A model generated the notes under the pieces. That model saw only the letters and a list, made by a program, of their open reading frames with translations. It had not been told where the DNA came from and made no database searches. Shown in pieces: positions 1 to 9,054 of a stretch of 64,000 nucleotides of DNA. The translations under genes were made by a program, and so were the position numbers. The stretch's first letter is position 1. The number at the start of each line of letters is the position of its first letter. This DNA comes from Erodium maritimum (lineage: Eukaryota > Streptophyta > Magnoliopsida > Geraniales > Geraniaceae). The stretch lies in contig OY997589.1 in assembly GCA_963921825.1 (NCBI GenBank), positions 47,192,638-47,256,637 on the forward strand. Reading direction: 5' to 3'.

Positions 1-857
1 GCGGGATGCGGAAAGCAGTTGCAGAGTTAGTATCGCGGTGCCTCACTTGTCAGCAGGTGAGAGCCGAACATCATCGGCCCGCTGGGTTATTGCAGCCACT
101 GCCGGTTGCACAGTGGAAATGGGAGCACGTCACGATGGATTTCGTGAGCGGTTAGCCGAGTTCGCCTACAACAACAACTTTCAGGCCAGTATCGGGATGA
201 CACCCTTCAAAGCGTTGTATGGTAGGCCGTGTCGATCGCCCGTGTGCTGGGCAGAAGTGAGGAATAAGAGTTTACTTGGTCTAGAACTGGCCCGAGAGAC
301 GACTGAGTAGGTCGCGCTGAAACGTGAGCGGTTGAAGACCGCGCATAGTCGGGAGAAGACCTATGCTGACAGACCGCGCCGACCTCTCGAGTTCGCAGTT
401 GGTGACCATGCACCCCTGGAGGTGAGTCCGAAGAATGGACTGGTACGTTTCAACCGCGGCGGAGGCAAGTTAGCTCCACTGTATTTCGGGCCTTTCGAGG
501 TCTGAGTAGAGTGGGAGCAGTTGCATACCGACTTGCACTACCACTGCAGCTTGGGAATGTCCACATTTCGCAGTTGCGGAAGTATAATGTGGACCCCTCT
601 CACGTCATTGAGTGGGCAGATGCCGAGGTGGCTGCTGATGTCTCGTGTGAGGAGACGCCGGTTCGAGTTATGGATACATGGGATCAGGTCCTACGTGGCA
701 AGACTATTCGTCTAGTACGGGTACAGTGGCGGTACCACGGAGTCGAGTCGACTGGGAGCGCAAGGACGAGGTTAGCGCGAAGTACCCCAACCTGATCGAC
801 TCCGGAAGTACGCTTGTTTCAAATTTCGCGGACGAAATTCCTTTAAGGGGGGTAGAT
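1..857 (+). pseudogene. Ty3/gypsy pol 3' end: integrase zinc finger, core edge, C-terminal and chromodomain-like tail (copy G1)
   Basis: Translation in shifting frames gives the end of a chromovirus integrase. RCLTCQQV (about 37-60) is the second half of the HHCC zinc finger. [12 protein letters not shown] and [16 protein letters not shown] (about 155-255) follow the core. The C-terminal part has SPKNGLVRF, GPFEV and LGNVHISQLRKY. It ends with VLRGKTIRLVRVQW and VDWERKDEVSAKYPNL, which match the chromodomain-like end of Del/Tekay-type pol proteins. After the residues MDFV- (position about 140) the text jumps directly to the RLAEFAY block, so the catalytic D,D-35-E core is deleted. A TAG at 308-310 and further frameshifts break the frame. 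The pol end runs into a polypurine tract and the 3' LTR. The 5' side of the element lies outside the window. Family assignment is secure; the clade is inferred from the tail motif. Confidence 0.88.
844..857 (+). other. Polypurine tract (PPT) of gypsy copy G1
   Basis: An AAGGGGGG-type purine run ends a few bases before the TGTAAG start of the 3' LTR at 858. The same run is present on the minus strand at 7960-7975 next to G2. It primes plus-strand DNA synthesis in LTR retrotransposons. Confidence 0.8.
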
Positions 858-1043
858 TGTAAGGACCGCTCCTGGTCAATGCCGGTCAATTGGCGGAAAA
901 ACGGAAAAATTTAAAATTTTATACACCCACTTAACTAAACCTAAAATTGACCCCGAGGGTCATATCGGACTTAGGTTGACCCCGATATCGACCAAAGTGA
1001 GTTCTAGGTGACTCAGGGCAACTTTTTGACCAATCTGGGAAAA

Positions 1044-1069
1044 GTTGACTTTTTGTCGAAAAAGTCAAC
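1044..1069 (+). repeat. 11-bp inverted repeat (hairpin) in gypsy LTR
   Basis: GTTGACTTTTT and AAAAAGTCAAC are perfect complements around a GTCG loop. Each arm contains a W-box core (TTGAC). Related hairpins occur in the other LTR copies, for example around 62367-62398 in G7. Confidence 0.75.
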
Positions 1070-1397
1070 CAAGCGACGTTTTGGTCCATTCGAGGCCCGA
1101 TTTAGATCCAAAAAGCTTAGCCGTCGTTGCAACAGTCTTAGTTGGGCCATTTCCTTGTAGGACGCGAAATTTCATGATTTCTTGGAAAATGGGCCCGGAC
1201 GGGGCCCGAGACGGTCGAATTTCGCGAATCTGATTGAAAAATATCTACAGAGACATTTTCTAACTAGTGGGACCCAGTTGACACATGTCATGAAGTTGTG
1301 GAAGGGAGATGAAAGGAAAACTTTGTCCTTGAACTTAAAGATAAGACAAAAGGGAAGGGGTGTATTTTTGTCATTTTGGTGTAAGGTTGATTTTTAA

Positions 1398-1505
1398 AGA
1401 AAATAAAAAGGGAAGAGAAGAGAGAGGATCGGCCATTTCAGAAGAAGGGAGAGAAGGAGAGAGAAAGTAGAGAGAAGAAGAAGAAGAAGGAGAAAAGAGA
1501 AGAGT
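1398..1505 (+). repeat. GA-rich (polypurine) tract in gypsy LTR
   Basis: About 100 bases of almost pure purine on the sense strand, built from GAGA and GAAGAA units, lie 80-180 bases upstream of the splice-donor-like site. Equivalent tracts occur in the other copies (CT-rich on the plus strand at 7360-7430, 9755-9825, 35030-35100, 49150-49200 and 51280-51345; GA-rich at 28630-28705 and 62755-62830). They could be promoter or exonic-enhancer elements; the function is not known. Confidence 0.7.
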
Positions 1506-1980
1506 TGTGTCGATTTCCCGACGATCCGACCAACGGATCGTCTCAATTCTCGCGTATTCGTCATCCCCTCAACGTTCCCTACGGTAAGAACCCGAAATTT
1601 TCTCATTTCGACGTTTTTGAATTCTAGGGTTTTGGTTAGAATTGGTTTAAAGATGAATGATTGAGGTTTGGGGTTCGTTAGGAACGTTTTGGGGCGAAAA
1701 GGAGCGTTTTCCAGTGTGGCCGTGTGGGGCCCACTTGGCCGGGCCTTGGGTTTTTCGTGTTCGGGTGGTCTTGGATGATTCCCGAGTCGATAATTCACAC
1801 CCGGAACGAATTATGGAATTAATTTGTGAGAATTCGGAAATTTGGGTTAGAAACTTTAAACGCAGGGGTATCAGAAATTGATTCCGTCGAATGTGTTGGA
1901 ACACGTAAATTATTTTAGGATCGTAGAAACGAAAATGGGAATTTTCGTAGCTCCGAAAGGGCGTTTTCCGATCCGGGGCA

Positions 1981-2002
1981 GATTCGCCGAGCCGGGCGAA
2001 TC
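1981..2002 (+). repeat. 8-bp stem hairpin GATTCGCC/GGCGAATC
   Basis: A perfect inverted repeat around GAGCCG. Other copies keep the stem, with either this loop or ATGTCG (63319-63340 in G7). Confidence 0.7.
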
Positions 2003-2290
2003 AGGCCTTTCCGGGCCCATTGTTGACAATGTCGAGTAATTGGGAAGCTTGGGAGCGATCAGCATTGTCGGGGTGGCATTTGGGCGTTAAGTTCATTAAA
2101 TTCGGTTTTGCCTGCATATTTAAAAAGTGTATTATTTTTTATCATGTTAGATCGTTCCACCGACCGTGGAAAGAGGAGGCTAAACGGGTGATCGTGAGCA
2201 CTGCTGGAGCTTGAGCGTGGACATTTGAAACGCTTTACGAGGTAGGGAAAAGTAGCCGGATATCGGCCTTTACTATGGAAAACTATTAGT

Positions 2291-2565
2291 AGAAATGCAT
2301 GTGACACTTGGTGGTGTCGTAGGATAAGTGAACTTACCGAACAATAGAAATGCATGTGACACTTGGTGGTGTCGTAGGATAAGTAAACTTACCGAACAAT
2401 AGAAATGCATGTGACACTTGGTGGTGTCGTAGGATAAGTGAACTTATCGAACAATAGAAATGCATGTGACACTGGGTGGTATCGTAGGATAAGCGAACGT
2501 ATCGAACAATAGAAATGCATGTGGCACTTGGTGGTGCCGTAGGTTAAGTAAACTTAACGTGCGAT
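2291..2565 (+). repeat. 55-bp minisatellite, 5 copies, gypsy LTR G1
   Basis: Units start with AGAAATGCATGTGACAC at 2291, 2346, 2401, 2456 and 2511, an exact 55-bp spacing, and a decayed sixth unit follows. Each unit holds a short hairpin (GACAC...GTGTC). Shorter versions of the array occur in the other LTR copies (6290-6450, 29530-29705, 34030-34220, 48355-48500, 50395-50490 and 63620-63760). Confidence 0.88.
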
Positions 2566-2784
2566 AGGAATCACGTGTGGGCACCTGGTTGCGCCCGTAG
2601 GTTGAGTGAACTGATTGTGTTTGTGTGTGGCCATGTGTGCCTGTGGGGTGTTGAACCCGTATGTTTTGACTGACTTGCTGAGTGGTAGTTAGTCGTGATG
2701 TTAATTTTGCTAATTGCGGAGTATTGTGTGATATTTGGTTGTGATTGTGATTGTTCCGGTGAAACCTGGATGAGTTATGCCCGA

Positions 2785-3130
2785 GAGGTGTGTCGTACCT
2801 TCCGATGCGCGACCGGTAAAGTGCTGAGGGCTGTGTTCCCCGTGAGGTGTGTCGTACCTTCCGGAGCGCGATTGGTAAAATGCTGAGGCTTGAGTTATTC
2901 CCAAGAGGTGTGTCGTACCTTCCGATGCGCGACCGGTAAAGTGTCGAGGGCCGTGTTCCCCGTGAGGTGTGTCGTACCTTCCGGCGCGCGATTGGTAAAG
3001 TGATGAGGCTTGAGCTTTGCCCGAGAGGTGTGTCGTACCTTCCGATGCGCGACCGGTAAAGTGCCGAGGGCTGTGTTCCCCGTGAGGTGTGTCGTACATT
3101 CCGGCGCGCGATCGGTAAAGTGCTGAGGCT
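2785..3130 (+). repeat. 120-bp dimeric minisatellite, 3 copies, gypsy LTR G1
   Basis: GAGGTGTGTCGTAC recurs at 2785, 2844, 2905, 2964, 3025 and 3084, spacings 59/61/59/61/59. Odd units continue with GATGCGCGACCGG; even units carry GCGCGATYGG variants. This makes a higher-order 120-bp repeat of two 60-bp monomers. G2 carries the reverse complement at 5440-5775; G3, G4 and G7 lack a full array here. Confidence 0.85.
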
Positions 3131-3625
3131 TAAGGTTCCGCGATGAAGGAGAGGCCCTCCTTCCGACTAGCTATCGGAAATGTGTTGCTATGTGCCGCGA
3201 TGAGGTCGACCGCCTGGCCCGACCGTGTGTCGGGGAAAGTGCGTGGGGCTGTGCTAGGCCCAACCGGATTGCTACCGGAAACTGAGCAGAAGGTGTGTTG
3301 ATCCTTTCTGATCTTGGGTGTTTGTGTGGTTGGTTGGTATTGTGTGACATTGCTTGTGATCTTTGTGTGTGAGTGAGTTGTTTTGAGGCTTCCCCTACGT
3401 GATCCGGTAATTGGGGTGTTGATATGCTGAGCAATAGTGTTTTGCTTAGCTGGGAATATGATCCGCATTCGAGATTTCCCTTACGTGAACGAGTATTTGA
3501 GGTATTGTTATCGTGAGCAGTTGTGACGGTTTGGTATCAGGTTTTGAGGTAGTTGTTTGCCCTGTTTAGATTGGTAAGTTGTTGATGCTTTACTAGTATG
3601 CCATAATCGAGCGGGTATCCGTGGA

Positions 3626-3666
3626 GGTGAGCGGAACGCTCATCCCCTTTACTACTTTTCTCGCAG
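3626..3666 (+). promoter_or_regulatory. Hairpin plus 3' splice-acceptor-like site, upstream copy in G1
   Basis: The GGTGAGCG/CGCTCAT stem is followed by a pyrimidine-rich run ending TCTCGCAG at 3666. It looks like a second, older copy of the module at 3975-4013. Confidence 0.4.
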
Positions 3667-3974
3667 GCCTCTAAGGTAGGAACGAGTAGCAAATACTGGT
3701 TTGGTCGCGGAAAGTTACAAGTAAATGCACACAGGATCGTGTGAGGGCTGTGCTTTACCTTGTCGGTGTGACTAATAGAATGGTTGTTCGGTCTCGGATT
3801 TGGGGTCTCCATTACGTGCACGGGTCTTAGATGGTTGGTTGGGAAATTGATAGTGATTTGTGTGACAGTCTGGTTTAACATGTGATTTGGGGTAGTATTC
3901 CCCTATGTTGTTGTTTGTTGCCGGTGTTCCCGGTACTTCTGCTGGTATGCCGTAGTCAGTCTGGTGTCTGTAGT

Positions 3975-4013
3975 GGTGAGCGAAACGCTCACCCCTTGCT
4001 GCTTTTCCTACAG
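3975..4013 (+). promoter_or_regulatory. Hairpin plus 3' splice-acceptor-like site in G1
   Basis: GGTGAGCGAAACGCTCACC is an 8-bp perfect stem with an AAA loop (3975-3993). It is followed by CCTTGCTGCTTTTCCTACAG ending at 4013. The same pair is present, reversed, at about 5150-5190, 32611-32650, 45089-45130 and 45648-45690, and forward at 30432-30474. Confidence 0.5.
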
Positions 4014-4280
4014 GTACCGTTCGTGAGGCGGACTAGAAGGATCTCTCGAGGCTTGAAGAGCTAGGAGCGAGAGTCCGGGCTGTCGGGGTTGTCTTGCGAC
4101 GTACACTCTTGTTTTAGTGTTCTTTCGTTTTTTTAAATTAAAACTCAGTTTGTAAAAATATTGTTTTGATTAATTCAAGTGGTGCTTTTAAAGCGGTTTA
4201 TTAAACTATTTGAGACTTTCTTTTACTTGCTTCACCGTTCGCGTTTCGGGTTCGGTCATACCGAATTCGGGGCGTGACAC

Positions 4281-4519
4281 AGGTCTTTAAAACCCAACCC
4301 TAAATACTAATCAAACCCAAACAAAGCAATACTTCACAAACATAAACTCAGTCCCCACCAAAAGCAACACCAACACAACCATCAAACAAAAGCCAACACC
4401 AACTCTGCAAAAAAAATCACAACCACTAAAGTAGGGCTCTCCTCATTTGTCTTAAGAAGGCCCCTCTCAAAATTCAAGAGAGTAACTCATTGAGAGGACA
4501 GTTTTTGTGTGGGAAGAGA
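4281..4519. other. Flanking DNA between G1 and the CACTA element
   Basis: No gene or known repeat is recognised. The sequence is A/C-rich in its first half. The five bases CAGGT after the LTR would be the TSD of G1, but the left partner lies outside the window. Confidence 0.5.
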
Positions 4520-4895
4520 CACTACTGCAAATAAGTACTTGGGTGAAGGAGTGGATCCGTCACCTACGAGGACATATCCGTCACCCAAGCCAAGTGTCGT
4601 CGGCCAAGTATTTGGCCGACGGATGCGTACATCCGTCGGTAGGGTAAAAACTTAGGTGACAGATCCAATCCGTTAGCCAAGTGTATCCGTCACCCAAGGT
4701 TTTCACTTTAGCCACGGATCCAATCCGTCACCCAAGGTTTTCACTCTAGCCACGGATCCAATCCATCACCCAAGTGTATCCGTCACCCAAGTGTAATAAT
4801 AGATTAATTAAAAAAAATTCTATCTAACCAGAACTGCCCGACCCAAGACCCGCCACGCGCTCGACCCAACACGCCACGCGCGCGTTGAGACCCGC
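4520..4895 (+). mobile_element. CACTA (En/Spm-like) transposon, left end
   Basis: The end reads CACTACTGCAAATAAGTAC at 4520 and is followed by many direct and inverted copies of a subterminal motif, CTTGGGTGACGGAT or its complement, up to about 4795. Similar motifs recur at 11340-12045, after the inserted gypsy element, so the two pieces belong together. CACTA elements have CACTA termini, dense subterminal repeats bound by transposase, and 3-bp TSDs (AGA precedes 4520). The right terminus is missing. No transposase is visible, so this is a non-autonomous or eroded copy. Confidence 0.75.
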
Positions 4896-5439
4896 TGTCA
4901 CGCCCCGAATTCAGTAGGACCGAACCCGGAACGCGAACGGTAAAACAATAAAACCATTTTCAAACATTTTAATAAAACCGCTTAAAATCACCACTTTGAG
5001 TTAAACAAAATAATGTTTTACAACTTAAAATACGTCCAAAACAAGCGGACAAAAACCAACATGTACGTCGCTAGACTCCCAAAAATCCGGACTCCCGCTC
5101 CCAACTCTTCAAGCTTCGAGAGTTCCCCTAGTCCGCCTCGCGACCAGTACCTGTAGGAAAAGCAGCTAGGGGTGAGCGTTTCGCTCACCACCACGGATAC
5201 CAGACTGACTATGGCATACTAGCAGAAATACCGGAAACACCAACAACAAACAAAACACCGGGGACTACTATCCCCAAACTCAAATAACCCGAATGTCACA
5301 CGAAAACTGTTACTTTCCTCAACCAAACTAAACACCCGTACACGTAATGTAGACCCGACACCGTAATGACGACCTCCAAGAACACAACACAGAAGTGATC
5401 AAAATCACGCAAACCACAACCACAAGCCTCAGCACTTTA

Positions 5440-5775
5440 CCTATCACGCGCCAGAAGGTGCTACTCACCTGATGGGTACACAACCCTCTGCTCTTTACCG
5501 ACCGCGCACCGGAGGGTACGACACACCCCTCGGGCATAAATCCAGCCTCAGCACTTTACCAATCACGTGCCGGAAGGTGCTACTCACCTACGGGGACCAC
5601 AACCCTCTGCTCTTTACCGACCACGCATTGGAGGGTACGAAACACCCCTCGGGCACATCTCTAACCTCAGCACTTTACCGATCACGCGCCGGAAGGTGCT
5701 ACTCACCTGATGGGGACACAACCTTCTGCTCTTTACCGACCGCGCACCGGAGGGTACGACACACCCATCGGGCAT
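5440..5775 (-). repeat. 120-bp dimeric minisatellite in G2 LTR
   Basis: Reverse complement of the array at 2785-3130. Alternating 60-bp units have diverged from the G1 version, with several single-base changes per unit. Confidence 0.8.
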
Positions 5776-5929
5776 AGCTCAACAGTACCACCAGAACAAT
5801 CACAGTCACAACAAAAAGGCACACAATACCCCGCAAAGGAAAGGAACAGAATACGACAACACAACTAACTACCACTCGGCACGTCAGTCAACCAAATACG
5901 GGCTCAACTCCACACAGGTACTCATGGCC

Positions 5930-6240
5930 ACCCACAAACACAAACAATAACATACGGGTTCAACACCACACAGGCACACATGGCCACCCACGACACACAA
6001 ACAGTAACATACGGTTTCAAAACCCCACATGCACACACGGCCACCCACGACACACAAACAGTAAAAATACGGGTTCAACACCCCACAGGCACACATGGCC
6101 ACCCACGACACACAAATAGTAAAATACGGGTTCAACACCCCAAAGGCACACCTGACCACCCACGACACACAAACAGTACTCTACGGGTTCAACTCCCCAC
6201 AGGCACTCATGGCCAGCCACAAACACAAACGATTCAATTA
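5930..6240 (-). repeat. About 60-bp minisatellite, 5 copies, in G2 LTR
   Basis: Repeats of CACAGGCACACATGGCCACC followed by a CACGACACACAAACAGTA block. G1 has only a single unit at the equivalent place (about 2615-2660). G4, G5/G6 and G7 have expanded relatives with GGCCACCCAAGACAC. Confidence 0.85.
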
Positions 6241-7959
6241 ACCTCCGGGCACAACCAAATGCCACCAGTATTTCAATTGTTCGATACGTTCACTTATCCT
6301 ACGACACTACTAAGTGTCACATTCCTTTCTATTGTTCGATACGTTCACGTATCATATGACACCACTAAGTGTCGCCTGCATTTCTAGTGTTCGATAAACT
6401 TACTTATCCTACGACACCACTAGGTGTCACATGCATTTCTACTGTTAACTTTCCCTAGTCAAGGACGAGATCCGGCTACTTTTCCCTACCTCTTGAAGCG
6501 TGTCAAACCCGATGCTCTTGCTCCGACAATGCTCCAAAATTACCCGCTTAACCTCCTCTTTCCACGGTCGGCGACGCAGTCTACAATGATTTCAATTAAC
6601 ACACTTTTAAATAAGCAGGCGAAACCCGCATTTAATGAACTTAACGCTTGAACGCAACCCCGACAATGCCGATCACTCCCAAACTTCCCAATTACTCGAC
6701 ATTGTCAATAATGGGCCCGAAAAGGCCCGATTCGCCCGGCTCGGCGAATCTACCCGGGATTGGAAACGCCCTTCCGGCGCTCCGAAAATTCCCGTTTTCG
6801 TTTCTACGATCTAAGAATAATTCAAGGGTTCCAATGCAATTGACGGAATCAATTTACGACTTCCGAGCGATTTAATTCGCGTTTAAAGTTTCTAAACCCG
6901 AAATTTCCAACTTTCACAGTTTAATTCCAAAATTTGTTCCGGGTGTGAATTATCGACTTGGGGCTCGTTCAAAACCACCCAAACACGAAAACCCGAGACC
7001 CGAACACGTGGGCCCCACCCGGCCACCATCACCCGTGGGTGGCTGGACTGGTTTTGGACCAGTTCACCACAGTGGTGGCCGGTCCTAGGTCCGGCCAGCC
7101 ACCACCCACGGTGGCCTGAGCTCCCCCGAGCCTCCGGTCACCGGAAACCGATCATTTTCGCCCCAAAACATTCCCAACGAACCCTACACCTCAACTCATC
7201 CATATTTAACTCGTTTAAACACAAACCCTAACTTTCAAACGTACCAAAACGTGAATCGAATAGGTTCTCACCGTAGGGAATGACGATGGGATCAAGATTC
7301 TTCAACCGTTGAGACGATCCGTCGGTTGGATCGTCGCGAAAGTCCACAACCCTAACACCTTCTTCTTCTTTTTTCCTTTTTCTTCTCTCCTTCTTCTCTC
7401 TTCTTTCTCTCTCTTATTTTCTCTTTTTTTTATAATGGTCGAACACCCCTTTGCTTCTTCCTTTTGTTTTGTTCAAAATTACCAACTACCATTACTTCTT
7501 CCTTTTGTTTTGTTCAAAAATAACAACTTTGTAGATAATGGGTCCCACCTTTTTAAAAAATATCTTTGTAGATATTTTTCTGTCAGATCAGCGAAATTCG
7601 GCCGTCTCGGGCCCCGAACGGGCCCATTTTCCAAGAAATTACGAAATTTCACGGGCTACAAGGAAACGGCTCAACTAAGACCGCTGTAACGACGACTAAG
7701 ATTTTTGGGTCCAAAACGACCCTCGAACGGACCAAAACGTCGCTTGGTTGACTTTTATAGCAAAAAGTCAACATTTCCCAGTTTGGTCAAACAGTTGCCT
7801 TGAGTCCCACAAAACTCACTTTGGTCGATATCGGGGTCAACTTAAGTCTGATATGACCCTCGGGGTCAAATTTAGGTTCATTTAGGTGTCTGTCCCAAAA
7901 TTTTAAATTTTCCTGTTTTTCGCCGATTTGACTGGCGTTGACCGGGAGTGGTTCTTACA

Positions 7960-9054
7960 ATCTACCCCCCTTAAAGGAATTTCGTCCGCGAAATTTAAAA
8001 CAGACGTACCTCAGGAGTCGAACAGATCGGGATACTTCGCGCGAACCTCATCCTCGCGCTCCAAAAGTCGACTCAGCGTCGTGGTGTCGCCACTGCACCC
8101 GTACTAGGCGGATAACCTTGCCACGCAGGACCTGCTCTCGGGTGTCCATGATTCGAACCGGGTGTTCCTCATAAGAGACATCGTCGGCCACCTCGATATC
8201 TGCCCACTCAATGACGTGCGAGGGGTCCACATATACTTCCGCAACTCGGAGACTTGGATATTCCCAAGCTGCGGTGGCAGTGCAAGTCGGTATGCAACTG
8301 CTCCCACTCTGCTCAAGACCTCGAAAGGCCCGATACACCGTGGGGCTAACCTGCCTCTGTCGCGGTTGAAACGCACCAGTCCACCTTTCGGACTCACCTC
8401 CAGGGATACATGGTCACCGACTGCTGACTCGAGAGGTCGGCGCCGTCTGTCAGCATAGCTCCTGCCGACTCTGCGCGGTCTTCAACCGCTCACGCTTCGG
8501 CACAACCGACTCAACTGTCTCTCGGACAAGTTCTAGACCCAGTAAACCCTCATTCCTCACTTCCGCCTCGCACACGGGCGAACGACACGGCCTACCATAC
8601 AACGCTCCGAACGGTGCCATCTTGATACTGGCCTGAAAGCTGTTGTTGTAGGCGAACTCGGCTAACCGCTCACGAAATCCATCGTGACGTGCCCCCATTT
8701 CCACTGTGCAACCCGTAGTGGTTGCAATAATCCAGCGGGACGCTGTTGTTCGGCTCTCACCTGCTGACGAGTGAGGAACCGCGATACTAACTCCGCAACC
8801 GCTCTCCGCATCCTGCTCCACTAGGTATGCCGCATGATGTCACGCTCCTCTTAGCGCTACCCACGTGCACTGTCAGACGCGAATAATGCGACTCTCGCAG
8901 CTCGTCACCTCCACCGTTATGCGGTATGAACAAACCTCCACGATACCGTAACTCCCAATTACAACGACGATCCCAGCCCTCGGCATCAACACCGCCGACA
9001 ACTCTCTCCCGGATCTCTGTCGTCTCGACATCCACCGACTGTGCCTCCGTCCCC
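7960..9054 (-). pseudogene. Ty3/gypsy pol remnant of G2: integrase N- and C-terminal parts
   Basis: Read from right to left, the HHCC zinc-finger region is recognisable (GLFIPHNGG, HYSRLTVHVGSAK). The second Cys pair is mutated (FLTRQQV where G1 has CLTCQQV). The sequence then jumps from GHVTMDF-type text to [12 protein letters not shown], the same core deletion as in G1, and continues with [24 protein letters not shown], a GPFEVLSRVGAVAYRLALP block and VLRGKVIRLVRVQW. Frameshifts separate the pieces. The polypurine tract borders the 3' LTR at 7960. No catalytic core remains. Confidence 0.85.

Larger units (their letters stand above)
1584..4013 (+). other. Candidate LTR-internal intron in G1
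   Basis: The donor-like site reads CTACG|GTAAGAA (GT at 1584-1585). The acceptor-like site reads TGCTGCTTTTCCTACAG|GTACC (AG at 4012-4013). Both are kept in the other LTR copies while the sequence between them varies in length and repeat content. Matching pairs on the minus strand are donor 7271 with acceptor 5151 (G2), 34941 with 32611 (G4) and 51198 with 45089 (G5). On the plus strand G3 has 28785-30474. G6 keeps a weaker donor and has ACAAG at the acceptor. Splicing is inferred from sequence conservation only. Confidence 0.45.
858..4280 (+). mobile_element. 3' LTR of gypsy copy G1 (about 3.4 kb)
   Basis: The LTR starts TGTAAGGACCGCTCC after the PPT and ends GAATTCGGGGCGTGACA, giving TG...CA termini. 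Six other copies of the same family lie in this window (4896-7959, 28119-30727, 32347-35668, 44827-51937, 45390-49709 and 62193-64000). Order of parts: an inverted repeat at 1044-1069, a GA-rich tract at 1398-1505, a splice-donor-like site at 1584, a hairpin at 1981-2002, 55-bp repeats at 2291-2565, 120-bp repeats at 2785-3130, and two hairpin-plus-acceptor modules at 3626-3666 and 3975-4013. The length is typical of Del/Tekay-like chromoviruses, whose LTRs are unusually long. No gene is seen in it; the short ORFs are repeat artefacts. Confidence 0.92.
4896..7959 (-). mobile_element. 3' LTR of gypsy copy G2 (3.06 kb)
   Basis: On the minus strand it starts TGTAAGAACCACTCCCGG at 7959 and ends CGGGGCGTGACA at 4896. 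It contains all family landmarks: GA tract, donor-like site at 7271, 55-bp repeats around 6290-6450, a roughly 60-bp repeat at 5930-6240, the 120-bp dimer array at 5440-5775, and the hairpin/acceptor module at about 5151-5190. Confidence 0.9.

Noticed and set aside
2291-3130. CRISPR-like array
   Set aside because: Units are contiguous tandem repeats without unique spacers, in a eukaryotic LTR.
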